From positions 19,105-83,104 of the forward strand of contig NZ_JAHBDK010000026.1 of assembly GCF_019956415.1 (NCBI RefSeq): a DNA stretch of 64,000 nt, written 5' to 3'. The DNA is from Pseudomonas sp. GL-B-19 (GTDB taxonomy: Bacteria; Pseudomonadota; Gammaproteobacteria; Pseudomonadales; Pseudomonadaceae). Position numbers and translations under genes: made by a program. The notes beneath the pieces are model-generated. The model did no database searches, was not told where the DNA came from, and saw only the letters and a program-made list of their open reading frames with translations. Within the stretch, counting starts at the first letter, position 1. Each line of letters starts with the position of its first letter. Shown here one piece after another: positions 55,325 to 64,000 of the stretch.

Positions 55325-56610
55325 TGCGGTTTTTTATCCGAAAAGCTATCCGATGAGCCCTCATTCAGGGCAAAGAGTTCCTGGGCCATGGCCAGCGCAT
55401 CGAGGCGGCCTTCGGCAGAGAGCTTTTTCAATTGCACACTGGGCGCGTGCAACAGTTTGTTGGTCAAGCCGCGCGCCAGTTGCACCAGCACGTCTTCGGC
55501 GCTGCTGCCGTTGGCCAGCAGGCGCAGGGCCTTCTGTAATTCTTCGTCGCGCATGCGCTCGCTTTGCTGACGATAAGCCTTGAGCACATCCACCGCCGCC
55601 AGCTCGCGCAGGCGGATCATGAAATCTTCGGCGCCGACCGAGACCATTTCTTCCGCCGCCTGGGCTGCGCCCTGACGACTCTTGAGGTTCTCGGCGACCA
55701 CTTCGTGGAGATCGTCGACGCTGTACAGGTAAACGTCGTCCAGTTCACCGACTTCCGGCTCGATATCGCGCGGGACGGCGATGTCCACCATGAAGATCGG
55801 CTTGTGCTTGCGCAGCTTCAGGGCGCTTTCCACCGCACCTTTGCCAAGAATCGGCAACTGGCTGGCGGTGGAGCTGATAACGATGTCGCTGCGCACAAGC
55901 TCGGCCGGGATGTCCGAGAGCAGCACGGCGTGGGCACCAAACTGCTCGGCCAGAATACTCGCGCGTTCCAGGGTGCGGTTGGCGACGACAATGCGTTTTA
56001 CCCCCAGCTCGTGCAGATGGCGGGCGACCAGGGTGATGGTTTCGCCGGCGCCGATCAGCAAGGCCTGGCTGCGTTGCAAGTCACTGAAAATCTGTTTGGC
56101 CAGGCTGACCGCGGCAAACGCCACGGACACTGGATTTTCACCAATGGCGGTGTCGGTGCGCACCTGCTTGGCCGCGTTGAACGTGGCCTGAAACAACCGC
56201 CCGAGCAATGGACCGATGGTACCGGCCTCGCGCGCGACGGCGTAGGCCGACTTCATCTGACCAAGAATCTGCGGCTCGCCCAACACCAGCGAGTCAAGCC
56301 CGGAAGCAACCCGCATCATGTGACGAACTGCCGCATCATCTTCGTGCACATAACTGCTCGCACGCAGCTCTTCGAGGCTCAAATGGTGATAATCGGCCAG
56401 CCAGCGCAACACAATGTCAGCCGAAAGGTGATCCTGTTCTATATAGAGTTCACTGCGATTGCAGGTGGAGAGGATCGCAGCTTCGCGGCTGTCGGTGAGG
56501 CGGCAGAGCTGCTGCAAGGCCTCCACCAGCTGCTCAGGGGTAAAGGCCACGCGCTCGCGGACGTCTACTGAAGCAGTCTTGTGGTTGATACCGAGTGCAA
56601 GGAAGGCCAT
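55321..56610 (-). CDS. hemA: Glutamyl-tRNA reductase
   Basis: This 429-residue enzyme carries out the first committed step of tetrapyrrole synthesis by the C5 pathway. The catalytic Cys50 is in [13 protein letters not shown]. The NADPH-domain motif [16 protein letters not shown] and the C-terminal dimerisation helix ([16 protein letters not shown]...) are present. It is the first gene of the five-gene operon and is divergent from the TPR lipoprotein gene. Confidence 0.98.
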   Translation of the reverse strand: MAFLALGINHKTASVDVRERVAFTPEQLVEALQQLCRLTDSREAAILSTCNRSELYIEQDHLSADIVLRWLADYHHLSLEELRASSYVHEDDAAVRHMMRVASGLDSLVLGEPQILGQMKSAYAVAREAGTIGPLLGRLFQATFNAAKQVRTDTAIGENPVSVAFAAVSLAKQIFSDLQRSQALLIGAGETITLVARHLHELGVKRIVVANRTLERASILAEQFGAHAVLLSDIPAELVRSDIVISSTASQLPILGKGAVESALKLRKHKPIFMVDIAVPRDIEPEVGELDDVYLYSVDDLHEVVAENLKSRQGAAQAAEEMVSVGAEDFMIRLRELAAVDVLKAYRQQSERMRDEELQKALRLLANGSSAEDVLVQLARGLTNKLLHAPSVQLKKLSAEGRLDALAMAQELFALNEGSSDSFSDKKPQ

Positions 56611-56792
56611 TCAAGGTCGCTGATGGTGACGTGAAGCCGGCAATTGTCCTACTTCGCCACAGACAGAACAACTACCGCTGACTATTGTCCCAATGTCCCG
56701 CCTCTATAAAGGCCTCGATTGAGACTCGGTTATGTTTGGCCGAAGGCTTGTGTCATGATGATCCGACCGCAGGTTAGTCGTCCTTTTCCTAT

Positions 56793-58517
56793 ATGAATAG
56801 ATCTTCCGCGTTGCTCCTCGCTTTTGTCTTCCTTAGCGGCTGCCAGGCCTTGGCACCCGTGTCGCCGGACGGCACATCGCCGGTTGAAGACAGCAGTCCG
56901 GCCCCTGAAAAGCCCAAGGTTTACAGCTCATTCAGTGAAGAAACCGTCTTCAGTCTGTTGAGCGCCGAACTGGCTGGCCAGCGCAATCGTTACGACATTG
57001 CTTTGGACAACTACGTGACCCAGGCCATCAACACACAGGATCCCGGCATCTCCGAGCGAGCGTTTCGCATTGCCGAGTACCTGGGCGCCGATCAGGCCGC
57101 CCTGGACACCTCGCTGATCTGGGCAAAAAACGCCCCCAACGACCTGGAAGCACAGCGTGCGGTCGCCGTGCAACTGGCCCGCGCCGGTCGTTACGACGAC
57201 TCCATGGTCTATATGGAAAAAGTCCTGCTAGGCAAAGGCGACACGCATTTCGACTTTCTTGCCCTGGCCGCGGCCGATACTGACCAGGAAACGCGCAACG
57301 GTTTGATGAAAAGTTTCGACAGTTTGTTGCAGCGCCACCCGAAAAACAGCCAGTTGATATTCGGCAAGGCCTTGCTGATGCAACAGGATGGTGATGCCAA
57401 AGGCGCGCTGACCCTGTTGGAAAACAATCCACCGGACGATGGCGAAATCGCCCCGATTCTGCTGCGCGCGCGCCTGCTGCAAGTGCTCAACCGTGGCGAC
57501 GAAGCCTTGCCGCTGCTGCAAAAAAGCATCAAGAAATACCCGGACGACAAACGCCTGCGCCTGACCTACGCGCGCATGCTGGTTGAACAAGACCGCATGG
57601 ATGACGCCAAAGCCGAGTTTGCAAGCCTGGTTCAGCAATACCCGGAAGACGACGAGTTGCGTTACTCCCTGGCACTGGTCTGTCTGGAAGACAAGGACTG
57701 GAATCAGGCCAAGGGCTTGCTTGAAGAGCTGATCGCCCGCGATAGCCACGTTGATTCCGCCCACCTGAACCTCGGCCGTATCGCTGAAGAACGCAACGAC
57801 CCTCAAGGCGCACTGATCGAGTACGGCAAAGTCGGGCCGGGCAACGAATACCTGCCGGCACAACTGCGTCAGGCCGATATTCTGATGGGCAACGGCAGGA
57901 CCGCCGAAGCGCAACGCCGCCTGGCGGCCGAGCGCGACGAGCAGCCGGATTACGCCATTCAGTTGTATTTGATCGAGGCCGAAACCCTGTCTGCCAACAA
58001 ACAGGGGGACAAAGCTTGGGCTGTCTTGCAGAAAGCCTTGCAGCAGTACCCGGATGATCTGAATCTGCTGTACACCCGCGCCATGCAGGCGGAAAAACGC
58101 AATGACCTGGCGCAGATGGAAAAAGACCTGCGCCTGATCATCAAGCGCGACCCGGACAATGCCATGGCATTGAATGCGCTCGGCTACACCCTGTCCGACC
58201 GCACCACACGGTATGCCGAAGCCAAGGCCCTGATCGAACAGGCACACCAAATCAATCCGGAAGACCCGGCAGTACTCGACAGCCTCGGCTGGGTGAACTA
58301 CCGCCTGGGCAATCTCGATGAAGCCGAGCGCTATCTGCGCCAGGCGCTGGATCGCTTCCCCGATCAGGAAGTCGCCGCCCACTTGGGTGAAGTCCTGTGG
58401 GCCAATGGCAAACAGCGGGAAGCCAAACAAATCTGGGGCAAATTCCTCAAGGAACAACCCGACAGCCCTACCCTGCGCGGCACCATCAAGCGCCTGACCG
58501 GATCAGAGACTCTTTAA
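56793..58517 (+). CDS. Tetratricopeptide-repeat lipoprotein
   Basis: This is a 574-residue exported protein with a signal peptide ending in FLSGC (Cys17), hence probably an outer-membrane lipoprotein. The region from about 50 to the end is a chain of TPR units, clearest at [32 protein letters not shown] and [28 protein letters not shown] recall the locus as PA4667, upstream of lolB across the genus. A scaffold or envelope assembly role is plausible but not shown. lolB begins 4 bases after its stop. Confidence 0.9.
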   Translation: MNRSSALLLAFVFLSGCQALAPVSPDGTSPVEDSSPAPEKPKVYSSFSEETVFSLLSAELAGQRNRYDIALDNYVTQAINTQDPGISERAFRIAEYLGADQAALDTSLIWAKNAPNDLEAQRAVAVQLARAGRYDDSMVYMEKVLLGKGDTHFDFLALAAADTDQETRNGLMKSFDSLLQRHPKNSQLIFGKALLMQQDGDAKGALTLLENNPPDDGEIAPILLRARLLQVLNRGDEALPLLQKSIKKYPDDKRLRLTYARMLVEQDRMDDAKAEFASLVQQYPEDDELRYSLALVCLEDKDWNQAKGLLEELIARDSHVDSAHLNLGRIAEERNDPQGALIEYGKVGPGNEYLPAQLRQADILMGNGRTAEAQRRLAAERDEQPDYAIQLYLIEAETLSANKQGDKAWAVLQKALQQYPDDLNLLYTRAMQAEKRNDLAQMEKDLRLIIKRDPDNAMALNALGYTLSDRTTRYAEAKALIEQAHQINPEDPAVLDSLGWVNYRLGNLDEAERYLRQALDRFPDQEVAAHLGEVLWANGKQREAKQIWGKFLKEQPDSPTLRGTIKRLTGSETL

Positions 58518-58521
58518 GATT

Positions 58522-59139
58522 ATGTTTTTGCGCCACATTATCGTTTTCAGTTTTATCGCCCTGCTCGCCGGTTGCGCAGGTTTCGGTGCCCGCGAATCGG
58601 TCGAAGGTCACGGTAATCCGGCCCAATGGCGCGAAAACAAACAGCAACTGACCAGCCTCGACGGTTGGCAGATCAACGGCAAGATTGGCATCCGCGCGCC
58701 CAAAGACTCGGGCAGCGGCACCCTGTTCTGGCTGCAGCGCCAGGATTACTACGACATCCGCCTTTCCGGCCCGCTGGGTCGCGGCGCCGCACGCCTGACC
58801 GGCCGACCTGGCAAGGTCTCGCTGGAAGTCGCCAATCAGGGGCGCTATGACGCACCGAACCCGGAAATACTGCTGGAAGAACAACTGGGCTGGAAATTAC
58901 CGGTGTCGAATCTGGCCTGGTGGGTCCGCGGGCTCCCGGCGCCCGACAGCAAAAGCAAATTGACGCTGGATACCGACAGCCGCCTGGCGAGCCTCGAACA
59001 GGATGGCTGGCAGGTTGAATACTCCTCTTACACACAACAAAACGGTTTCTGGCTGCCCGAAAAAATCAAGCTGCACGGCACCGACCTTGATGTCACGCTG
59101 GTGATCAAGGAATGGCAACCACGCAAGCTGGGGTCGTGA
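58522..59139 (+). CDS. lolB: LolB, outer-membrane lipoprotein receptor
   Basis: This 205-residue lipoprotein receives lipoproteins from LolA and inserts them in the outer membrane. Lipobox LLAGC (Cys18); [24 protein letters not shown] and [26 protein letters not shown] are the characteristic incomplete barrel strands, and [13 protein letters not shown] is conserved. It is followed 2 bases later by ispE. Confidence 0.95.
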   Translation: MFLRHIIVFSFIALLAGCAGFGARESVEGHGNPAQWRENKQQLTSLDGWQINGKIGIRAPKDSGSGTLFWLQRQDYYDIRLSGPLGRGAARLTGRPGKVSLEVANQGRYDAPNPEILLEEQLGWKLPVSNLAWWVRGLPAPDSKSKLTLDTDSRLASLEQDGWQVEYSSYTQQNGFWLPEKIKLHGTDLDVTLVIKEWQPRKLGS

Positions 59140-59141
59140 AT

Positions 59142-59993
59142 ATGACGACTCCCCGCTTGACTCTGCCCTCCCCGGCCAAACTCAATCTGATGCTGCACAT
59201 CCTCGGTCGCCGTGAAGACGGTTATCACGAGCTGCAGACGATTTTTCAGTTCCTCGATTACGGCGATGAGATCACCTTCGCCGTTCGCGACGACGGCGTG
59301 ATCCGTTTACACACCGAATTCGATGGCGTCCCCCATAACAACAATTTGATCGTCAAGGCAGCCAAGCAACTTCAGGAGCAATCCGGTTGTGCGCTCGGCA
59401 TGGATATCTGGATCGAGAAAGTCCTGCCCATGGGGGGCGGAATTGGCGGAGGCAGCTCCAATGCCGCGACGACATTGCTGGGTTTGAATCATCTCTGGCA
59501 ATTGGGTTGGGACGAGGATCGACTGGCGGCGCTGGGCCTTGGACTGGGCGCTGACGTCCCGGTTTTCGTGCGCGGCCACGCGGCTTTTGCCGAAGGTGTA
59601 GGGGAGAAACTGACCCCTGTAGACCCCGAAGAACCGTGGTATGTCGTGCTGGTACCGCAAGTATCTGTAAGTACAGCAGAAATTTTTTCAGATCCGCTGT
59701 TGACACGTAACTCTCCTCCCATTAAAGTGCGCCCCGTTCCCAAGGGAAACAGTCGTAATGACTGCTTGCCGGTGGTAACAAGGCGTTATCCAGAGGTACG
59801 TAACGCTTTGAATTTGTTAGGTAAATTTACCGAAGCAAAACTCACCGGAACTGGAAGTTGTGTGTTTGGGGGCTTCCCAAGCAAAGCTGAAGCTGATAAA
59901 GTCTCGGCCCTTCTTACAGAGACCCTTACGGGGTTTGTAGCAAAGGGAAGCAACGTTTCGATGTTGCATCGCAAGCTGCAAAGCCTGCTCTAA
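59142..59993 (+). CDS. ispE: IspE, 4-diphosphocytidyl-2-C-methyl-D-erythritol kinase
   Basis: This 283-residue GHMP kinase of the MEP isoprenoid pathway starts at [18 protein letters not shown], with Lys/Asn of PAKLNL at the active site. The ATP loop is [21 protein letters not shown] (about 96-116), and [12 protein letters not shown] is motif 3. From about base 59650 to the stop, codon use changes sharply toward AT-ending and rare codons (TTA, AGG, GGA, ACA, CCT), although the protein sequence remains standard for the genus. That stretch contains a good internal promoter. Confidence 0.95.
   Translation: MTTPRLTLPSPAKLNLMLHILGRREDGYHELQTIFQFLDYGDEITFAVRDDGVIRLHTEFDGVPHNNNLIVKAAKQLQEQSGCALGMDIWIEKVLPMGGGIGGGSSNAATTLLGLNHLWQLGWDEDRLAALGLGLGADVPVFVRGHAAFAEGVGEKLTPVDPEEPWYVVLVPQVSVSTAEIFSDPLLTRNSPPIKVRPVPKGNSRNDCLPVVTRRYPEVRNALNLLGKFTEAKLTGTGSCVFGGFPSKAEADKVSALLTETLTGFVAKGSNVSMLHRKLQSLL
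59700..59728 (+). promoter_or_regulatory. Candidate promoter inside ispE for tRNA-Gln and prs
   Basis: TTGACA (59700-59705), exactly 17 bases, then TAAAGT (59723-59728). The -35 is perfect and the -10 matches 4 of 6. It lies about 300 bases upstream of the tRNA and could supply tRNA-Gln and prs independently of lolB-ispE. Confidence 0.55.
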
Positions 59994-60029
59994 AGGAACC
60001 GATTACTGGGTAATCGTTGCAACAGATAC

Positions 60030-60104
60030 AGGGGCGTCGCCAAGCGGTAAGGCAGCAGGTTTTGATCCTGCCATGCGTTGGTTCGAATCCAGCCGCCCCT
60101 GCCA
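60030..60104 (+). tRNA. tRNA-Gln (anticodon TTG)
   Basis: This is a 75-base cloverleaf with the CCA end encoded. The acceptor stem AGGGGCG pairs with CGCCCCT, with discriminator G and then CCA (60102-60104). The D arm contains GCCAAGCGGTAAGGC. The anticodon stem GCAGG/CCTGC encloses loop TTTTGAT with anticodon TTG at 60062-60064. The T arm is GCTGG-type with GGTTCGAATCC. Only one copy is seen here, between ispE and prs. Confidence 0.96.
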
Positions 60105-60150
60105 TTTTCCTATACTCATCCAGGTTACCCTCAGCCTTCAGGTACTGCGC

Positions 60151-61092
60151 GTGTCCAAGATGATGGTCTTTACGGGGAACGCTAACCCCGATCTGGCTCG
60201 GCGTGTCGTACGTCAGCTGCATATCCCTCTCGGTGACATCTCTGTCGGTAAGTTTTCCGACGGCGAAATTACAGCCGAGATCAATGAAAACGTCCGCGGT
60301 AAAGACGTCTTCATTATTCAGCCGACTTGCGCTCCGACCAACGATAACCTGATGGAACTGGTAGTGATGGCTGATGCCTTCCGCCGCTCCTCGGCTACTC
60401 GTATCACTGCTGTTATTCCTTACTTTGGTTATGCCCGTCAGGATCGCCGTCCGCGTTCCGCACGTGTGGCTATCAGCGCGAAAGTCGTTGCTGACATGCT
60501 TACCGTAGTCGGCATCGACCGTGTTCTCACGGTTGATCTGCATGCTGACCAAATCCAGGGTTTCTTCGATATTCCGGTAGATAACATCTACGGCTCCCCG
60601 GTATTGGTGGATGACATTGAAGATCAGCGCTTCGAAAACCTGATGATCGTGTCCCCGGACATTGGTGGCGTCGTGCGTGCACGAGCTGTTGCCAAATCCC
60701 TGGGCGTGGATCTCGGGATCATCGACAAACGCCGTGAGAAAGCCAATCACTCTGAAGTGATGCATATCATCGGTGATGTCGAAGGGCGTACCTGTATTCT
60801 GGTCGATGACATGGTCGATACCGCCGGCACTCTGTGCCACGCGGCAAAGGCCTTGAAAGAGCATGGCGCTGCCAAGGTTTTCGCCTACTGCACACACCCT
60901 GTACTGTCCGGTCGGGCGATCGAAAACATCGAAAATTCCATGCTGGACGAACTGGTGGTGACTAACACCATCCCGTTGTCCGCTGCTGCACAAGCCTGCT
61001 CGCGTATCCGTCAACTGGATATCGCGCCGGTAGTTGCCGAGGCGGTCCGCCGCATCAGCAATGAAGAATCGATCAGCGCGATGTTCCGTTAA
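60151..61092 (+). CDS. prs: Ribose-phosphate pyrophosphokinase
   Basis: This 313-residue enzyme makes PRPP from ribose-5-phosphate and ATP, feeding the hpt and upp salvage enzymes also in this window. The GTG at 60151 is taken as start because it gives the genus-typical N terminus [19 protein letters not shown]. The Mg/ATP motif is [13 protein letters not shown] and the PRPP loop is [14 protein letters not shown]. Upstream in-frame codons would run into the tRNA gene. Confidence 0.97.
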   Translation: MSKMMVFTGNANPDLARRVVRQLHIPLGDISVGKFSDGEITAEINENVRGKDVFIIQPTCAPTNDNLMELVVMADAFRRSSATRITAVIPYFGYARQDRRPRSARVAISAKVVADMLTVVGIDRVLTVDLHADQIQGFFDIPVDNIYGSPVLVDDIEDQRFENLMIVSPDIGGVVRARAVAKSLGVDLGIIDKRREKANHSEVMHIIGDVEGRTCILVDDMVDTAGTLCHAAKALKEHGAAKVFAYCTHPVLSGRAIENIENSMLDELVVTNTIPLSAAAQACSRIRQLDIAPVVAEAVRRISNEESISAMFR

Positions 61093-61123
61093 GGGCCCTG
61101 CCCTTCTCATTCATCACGTTGAC

Positions 61124-61168
61124 GAAAAGCGCCCCGCCCCGGCATTCCTGTCGGGGCGGGGCTTTTTT
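61124..61168 (+). terminator. Terminator of prs
   Basis: AAAAGCGCCCCGCCCCG-GCATTCCTGT-CGGGGCGGGGCTTTTTT: a very stable stem with a T6 run, 32 bases after the prs stop. Confidence 0.92.
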
Positions 61169-61233
61169 GCCCATATCGCCTTTAGCGCTGGTCGCAAACG
61201 CTGGGGCGAATGTGGTTATTTTGGAGATACAAC

Positions 61234-61833
61234 ATGAACGATTTTACTCTGAATGCTGAAGTGCGTTCCGACCTGGGGAAAGGTGCGAGCCGCCGCCTGC
61301 GTCGTCTCGCAAGCCTGGTACCAGCTGTAGTTTACGGTGGCGAAAAAGCCCCTGAATCCATCAGCATGCTGGCTAAAGAAGTTGCCAAACTGCTCGAAAA
61401 CGAAGCGGCTTACAGCCACATCATCGAGCTGAACGTTGGCGGCACCAAGCAAAACGTAATCATCAAGGCTCTGCAACGTCACCCGGCCAAAGGCCACGTG
61501 CTGCACGCTGACTTCGTACGCGTAGTTGCCGGCCAAAAGCTGACCGCTATCGTTCCTGTGCACTTCATCAACGAAGCTGCTCCAGTGAAGAAAGGCGGCG
61601 AGATTTCGCACGTTGTTGCTGAAATCGAAGTGACCTGCCTGCCAAAAGACCTGCCTGAATTCATCGAAGTTGACCTGGCTAACGCCGAAGTCGGCTCGAT
61701 CATTCACCTGTCCGACATCAGCGCTCCTAAAGGCGTTGAATTTGTTGCTCTGGCTCACGGTAACGACCTGGCTGTTGCCAACGTTCACGCTCCACGTGTT
61801 GCCCCAGAAGCTGCAGAAGGCGCTGCAGAGTAA
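61234..61833 (+). CDS. rplY: 50S ribosomal protein L25 (general stress protein Ctc type)
   Basis: This 199-residue long form of L25 has an N-terminal 5S-rRNA-binding domain ([25 protein letters not shown]... HVLHADF) and a C-terminal beta domain (about 100-190, [20 protein letters not shown]...). E. coli has only the short form. TTGGAGATACAAC precedes the ATG. The tail is rich in Ala/Glu (PEAAEGAAE). Confidence 0.97.
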   Translation: MNDFTLNAEVRSDLGKGASRRLRRLASLVPAVVYGGEKAPESISMLAKEVAKLLENEAAYSHIIELNVGGTKQNVIIKALQRHPAKGHVLHADFVRVVAGQKLTAIVPVHFINEAAPVKKGGEISHVVAEIEVTCLPKDLPEFIEVDLANAEVGSIIHLSDISAPKGVEFVALAHGNDLAVANVHAPRVAPEAAEGAAE

Positions 61834-62001
61834 TTTACTCTGTACGCCGGAGTGACCGGAAACATCGCGGACTGGAACGTAGCGAGAAAGCGGGCGGGAA
61901 CGCGGAGTTTACATAATGGTAAATGAGCAATTTTCGTCCACTTTCGCCGCACACACTGATTGCGGCGATGTTATCCACCACTCCAAGGAAGGGCCCCTAT
62001 C

Positions 62002-62586
62002 GTGACTGCCATCAAACTGATCGTTGGCCTGGGAAATCCAGGCGCTGAATACGAACAGACCCGGCATAACGCAGGGGCCCTTTTTGTTGAGCGCATCGCG
62101 AACGCACAAGGGGTAAACCTTGTCGCCGATCGCAAATATTTTGGCCTGACCGGGCGCTATTCGCATCAGGGTCAGGATGTTCGTCTGCTGATTCCCACCA
62201 CCTACATGAACCGTAGCGGCCAGGCCGTAGCAGCTCTGGCAGGTTTCTTCCGCATCAAGCCTGAAGAAATTCTCGTGGCGCATGACGAACTCGATCTGCC
62301 TCCGGGCGTTGCCAAGCTCAAGCAGGGCGGCGGCCATGGCGGTCACAACGGGTTGCGCGACATCATTGCGCAACTGGGCAATCAGAATACCTTTCATCGC
62401 TTGCGGCTTGGCATTGGCCACCCGGGCGTTGCCAGTATGGTTTCAAATTTCGTCCTGGGTCGTGCGCCACGCGCCGAACAGGAAAAACTCGATGCCAGCA
62501 TCGACTTTGCCCTCGGCGTGCTGCCGGATATCCTCGCCGGTGAATGGAACCGCGCGATGAAAAACCTGCACAGCCAGAAGGCCTGA
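62002..62586 (+). CDS. pth: Peptidyl-tRNA hydrolase
   Basis: This 194-residue enzyme recycles peptidyl-tRNAs released from stalled ribosomes. GTG start at 62002 behind [30 protein letters not shown] contains the catalytic His; [12 protein letters not shown] and [25 protein letters not shown] complete the signature. The 168-base gap after rplY shows no terminator I can support, so partial co-transcription is possible. Confidence 0.97.
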   Translation: MTAIKLIVGLGNPGAEYEQTRHNAGALFVERIANAQGVNLVADRKYFGLTGRYSHQGQDVRLLIPTTYMNRSGQAVAALAGFFRIKPEEILVAHDELDLPPGVAKLKQGGGHGGHNGLRDIIAQLGNQNTFHRLRLGIGHPGVASMVSNFVLGRAPRAEQEKLDASIDFALGVLPDILAGEWNRAMKNLHSQKA

Positions 62587-62609
62587 CTCTACTCCTCGGG
62601 GAAAACACC

Positions 62610-63710
62610 ATGGGATTCAATTGCGGCATCGTCGGCCTGCCTAACGTCGGCAAGTCCACCCTGTTCAACGCCCTGACCAAATCCGGGATCGCGGCCGAGA
62701 ACTTCCCCTTCTGCACCATCGAGCCGAACACCGGTATCGTGCCGATGCCGGATCCACGTCTGGATGCCTTGGCGGCCATCGTCAATCCAAAACGCATCCT
62801 GCCGACCACCATGGAATTCGTCGACATCGCGGGCCTCGTTGCCGGCGCCTCGAAAGGTGAAGGCTTGGGCAACAAGTTCCTCGCCAACATCCGTGAAACC
62901 GATGCCATCGCCCACGTGGTCCGCTGCTTCGAAGACGAGAACGTGATTCACGTCTCCAACAGCGTCGACCCGAAACGCGACATCGAGATCATCGACCTGG
63001 AACTGATCTTCGCCGACCTCGACAGCTGCGAAAAGCAACTGCAAAAAGTCGCCCGTAATGCCAAGGGTGGTGACAAGGACGCCGTGGTCCAGAAAGGCCT
63101 GCTGGAGCAATTGATCGCTCACTTCACTCTCGGCAAGCCTGCGCGCACGCTGATGAAGAACATGGGCGCCGACGACAAAGCGGTGATTCGTGGTTTCCAC
63201 CTGTTGACCACCAAACCTGTCATGTACATCGCCAACGTTGCTGAAGACGGCTTCGAGAACAACCCGCTGCTGGACATCGTCAAAGCCATCGCCGAAGAAG
63301 AAGGCGCCATGGTGGTTCCGGTCTGCAACAAGATCGAAGCTGAAATCGCCGAGCTGGAAGACGGCGAAGAGAAAGACATGTTCCTCGAAGCCCTGGGCCT
63401 CGAAGAACCTGGCCTGAACCGCGTAATCCGCGCTGGCTACGAAATGCTGCACCTGCAGACCTACTTCACCGCCGGTGTCGAAGAAGTTCGCGCCTGGACC
63501 GTCCGCGTCGGTGCCACCGCACCACAAGCCGCTGGCGTGATCCACACCGACTTCGAAAAAGGCTTCATCCGCGCCGAAGTGATCGCCTACGACGACTTCA
63601 TCCAGTACAAGGGCGAAGCCGGCACCAAAGAAGCCGGCAAATGGCGTCTGGAAGGCAAGGATTACATCGTCAAAGACGGCGACGTGATGCACTTCCGTTT
63701 TAACGTGTAA
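62610..63710 (+). CDS. ychF: YchF/OLA1 redox-sensitive ATPase
   Basis: This 366-residue P-loop protein of the Obg-related group prefers ATP. The P-loop is [14 protein letters not shown] (about 8-21), the NxxE replacement of NKxD is in VCNKIEAE, and the TGS domain occupies the C terminus ([47 protein letters not shown]). Start [10 protein letters not shown] at 62610, 23 bases after pth. It associates with ribosomes and responds to oxidative stress in E. coli. Confidence 0.97.
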   Translation: MGFNCGIVGLPNVGKSTLFNALTKSGIAAENFPFCTIEPNTGIVPMPDPRLDALAAIVNPKRILPTTMEFVDIAGLVAGASKGEGLGNKFLANIRETDAIAHVVRCFEDENVIHVSNSVDPKRDIEIIDLELIFADLDSCEKQLQKVARNAKGGDKDAVVQKGLLEQLIAHFTLGKPARTLMKNMGADDKAVIRGFHLLTTKPVMYIANVAEDGFENNPLLDIVKAIAEEEGAMVVPVCNKIEAEIAELEDGEEKDMFLEALGLEEPGLNRVIRAGYEMLHLQTYFTAGVEEVRAWTVRVGATAPQAAGVIHTDFEKGFIRAEVIAYDDFIQYKGEAGTKEAGKWRLEGKDYIVKDGDVMHFRFNV

Positions 63711-63723
63711 GACACACACCCAA

Positions 63724-63755
63724 GAAAAAGCCGCGTTTGATACGCGGCTTTTTTG
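63724..63755 (+). terminator. Terminator of ychF
   Basis: GAAAAAGCCGCGT-TTGAT-ACGCGGCTTTTTTG: compact stem with T6, 14 bases after the stop. Confidence 0.92.
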
Positions 63756-63791
63756 TGCCTGGAATAATCACCCGCCACACCACCAATTCCC

Positions 63792-63880
63792 TGTAGGAGT
63801 GAGCCTGCTCGCGATAGCAGACTATCAGTCGACTGAATCGCCAACTGACACACCGTCATCGCGAGCAGGCTCACTCCTAT
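63792..63880. repeat. REP palindrome pair (GTAGGAGTGAGCC subtype)
   Basis: TGTAGGAGTGAGCCTGCTCGCGATAG and GTCATCGCGAGCAGGCTCACTCCTA, inverted, after the ychF terminator; same subtype as 13011-13100. Confidence 0.88.
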
Positions 63881-64000
63881 GTATGGACTCGCCCCCACTG
63901 TCTACCTGCTTTTCAAACACTGCTACCCGGTTGCATCTATGTATAAGGCCTATTCGAGGAAGCCATCTTTGGCTTCTGGCCAACATTGGTTGAGCTCACG
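63881..64000. other. Unassigned end of window
   Basis: There is no gene start or RNA that I can recognise in the last 120 bases. The stretch is more AT-rich than average and may be the flank of the next transcription unit. Confidence 0.4.

Overview
The window is a chromosomal segment of a Pseudomonas of the P. fluorescens group. The evidence is high GC content, gene content and order typical of the genus, petABC, mqo, PA4642-type small proteins, dense GTGGGAGCGAGCCTGCTCGCGA-type REP palindromes in nearly every convergent gap, and GTG starts on several core genes. No insertion sequence, phage, CRISPR array or rRNA operon is visible.

Layout. (1) 1-17 kb is conserved core in the order I recall for P. 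aeruginosa PA4422-PA4441: rsmI (cut by the window edge), lpoA-yraN-gmhA-dolP, sspAB, petABC, rplM-rpsI, a Tas-like aldo/keto reductase, an acyl-CoA dehydrogenase, a GlxA-type regulator, zapE, trpS, a hydrolase and zapG. (2) 17-36 kb is less fixed. It holds an OmpA-like lipoprotein, a GloC-like hydrolase, a 912-residue MalT/LuxR regulator beside a DUF1329-DUF1302-acyl-CoA ligase set (probably lipid uptake and activation), a LysE exporter, a hydroxyacid dehydrogenase, rsmC, a yybP-ykoY manganese riboswitch in front of a TMEM165/GDT1 (UPF0016) transporter, an M48 lipoprotein protease, a divergent SRAP protein, small cysteine-rich and DUF2007 proteins, an acyltransferase and a YajG-like lipoprotein. 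(3) 37-64 kb returns to core (PA4640-PA4673 order): mqo, PA4642-type protein, wbuC-like cupin, hpt, upp-uraA, hemH, a light/photoproduct island, pagL, murI-moeB-prmC-prfA-hemA, a TPR lipoprotein, lolB-ispE, tRNA-Gln, prs, rplY, pth, ychF.

The most interesting part is 45.1-50.7 kb. A renalase-like flavoprotein gene and a rudS-like (DUF523+DUF1722), LitR-like MerR, photolyase operon carry three copies of a TATACA/TGTACA-N12-TGTACA element in their upstream regions. This agrees with the operator I recall for class II LitR light regulators of P. putida. The photolyase has lost its stop codon. A deletion removed most of a following NTF2-like gene and left the photolyase in frame with a downstream short-chain dehydrogenase, giving a 774-residue open frame, while the last 35 codons of the lost gene survive in another frame and still overlap the dehydrogenase start.

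Other points for follow-up are the SRAP protein lacking two of its four usual catalytic residues, mutually exclusive helices over the ribosome binding site in the Mn riboswitch leader, a TTGACA-N17-TAAAGT promoter inside an AT-rich, rare-codon 3' third of ispE, a perfect 45-bp inverted repeat at 28.0 kb, and an unexplained 1-kb gap before mqo. Limits: everything was read by eye, with no database search or folding program. Names of P. aeruginosa loci and characterised homologues come from memory.
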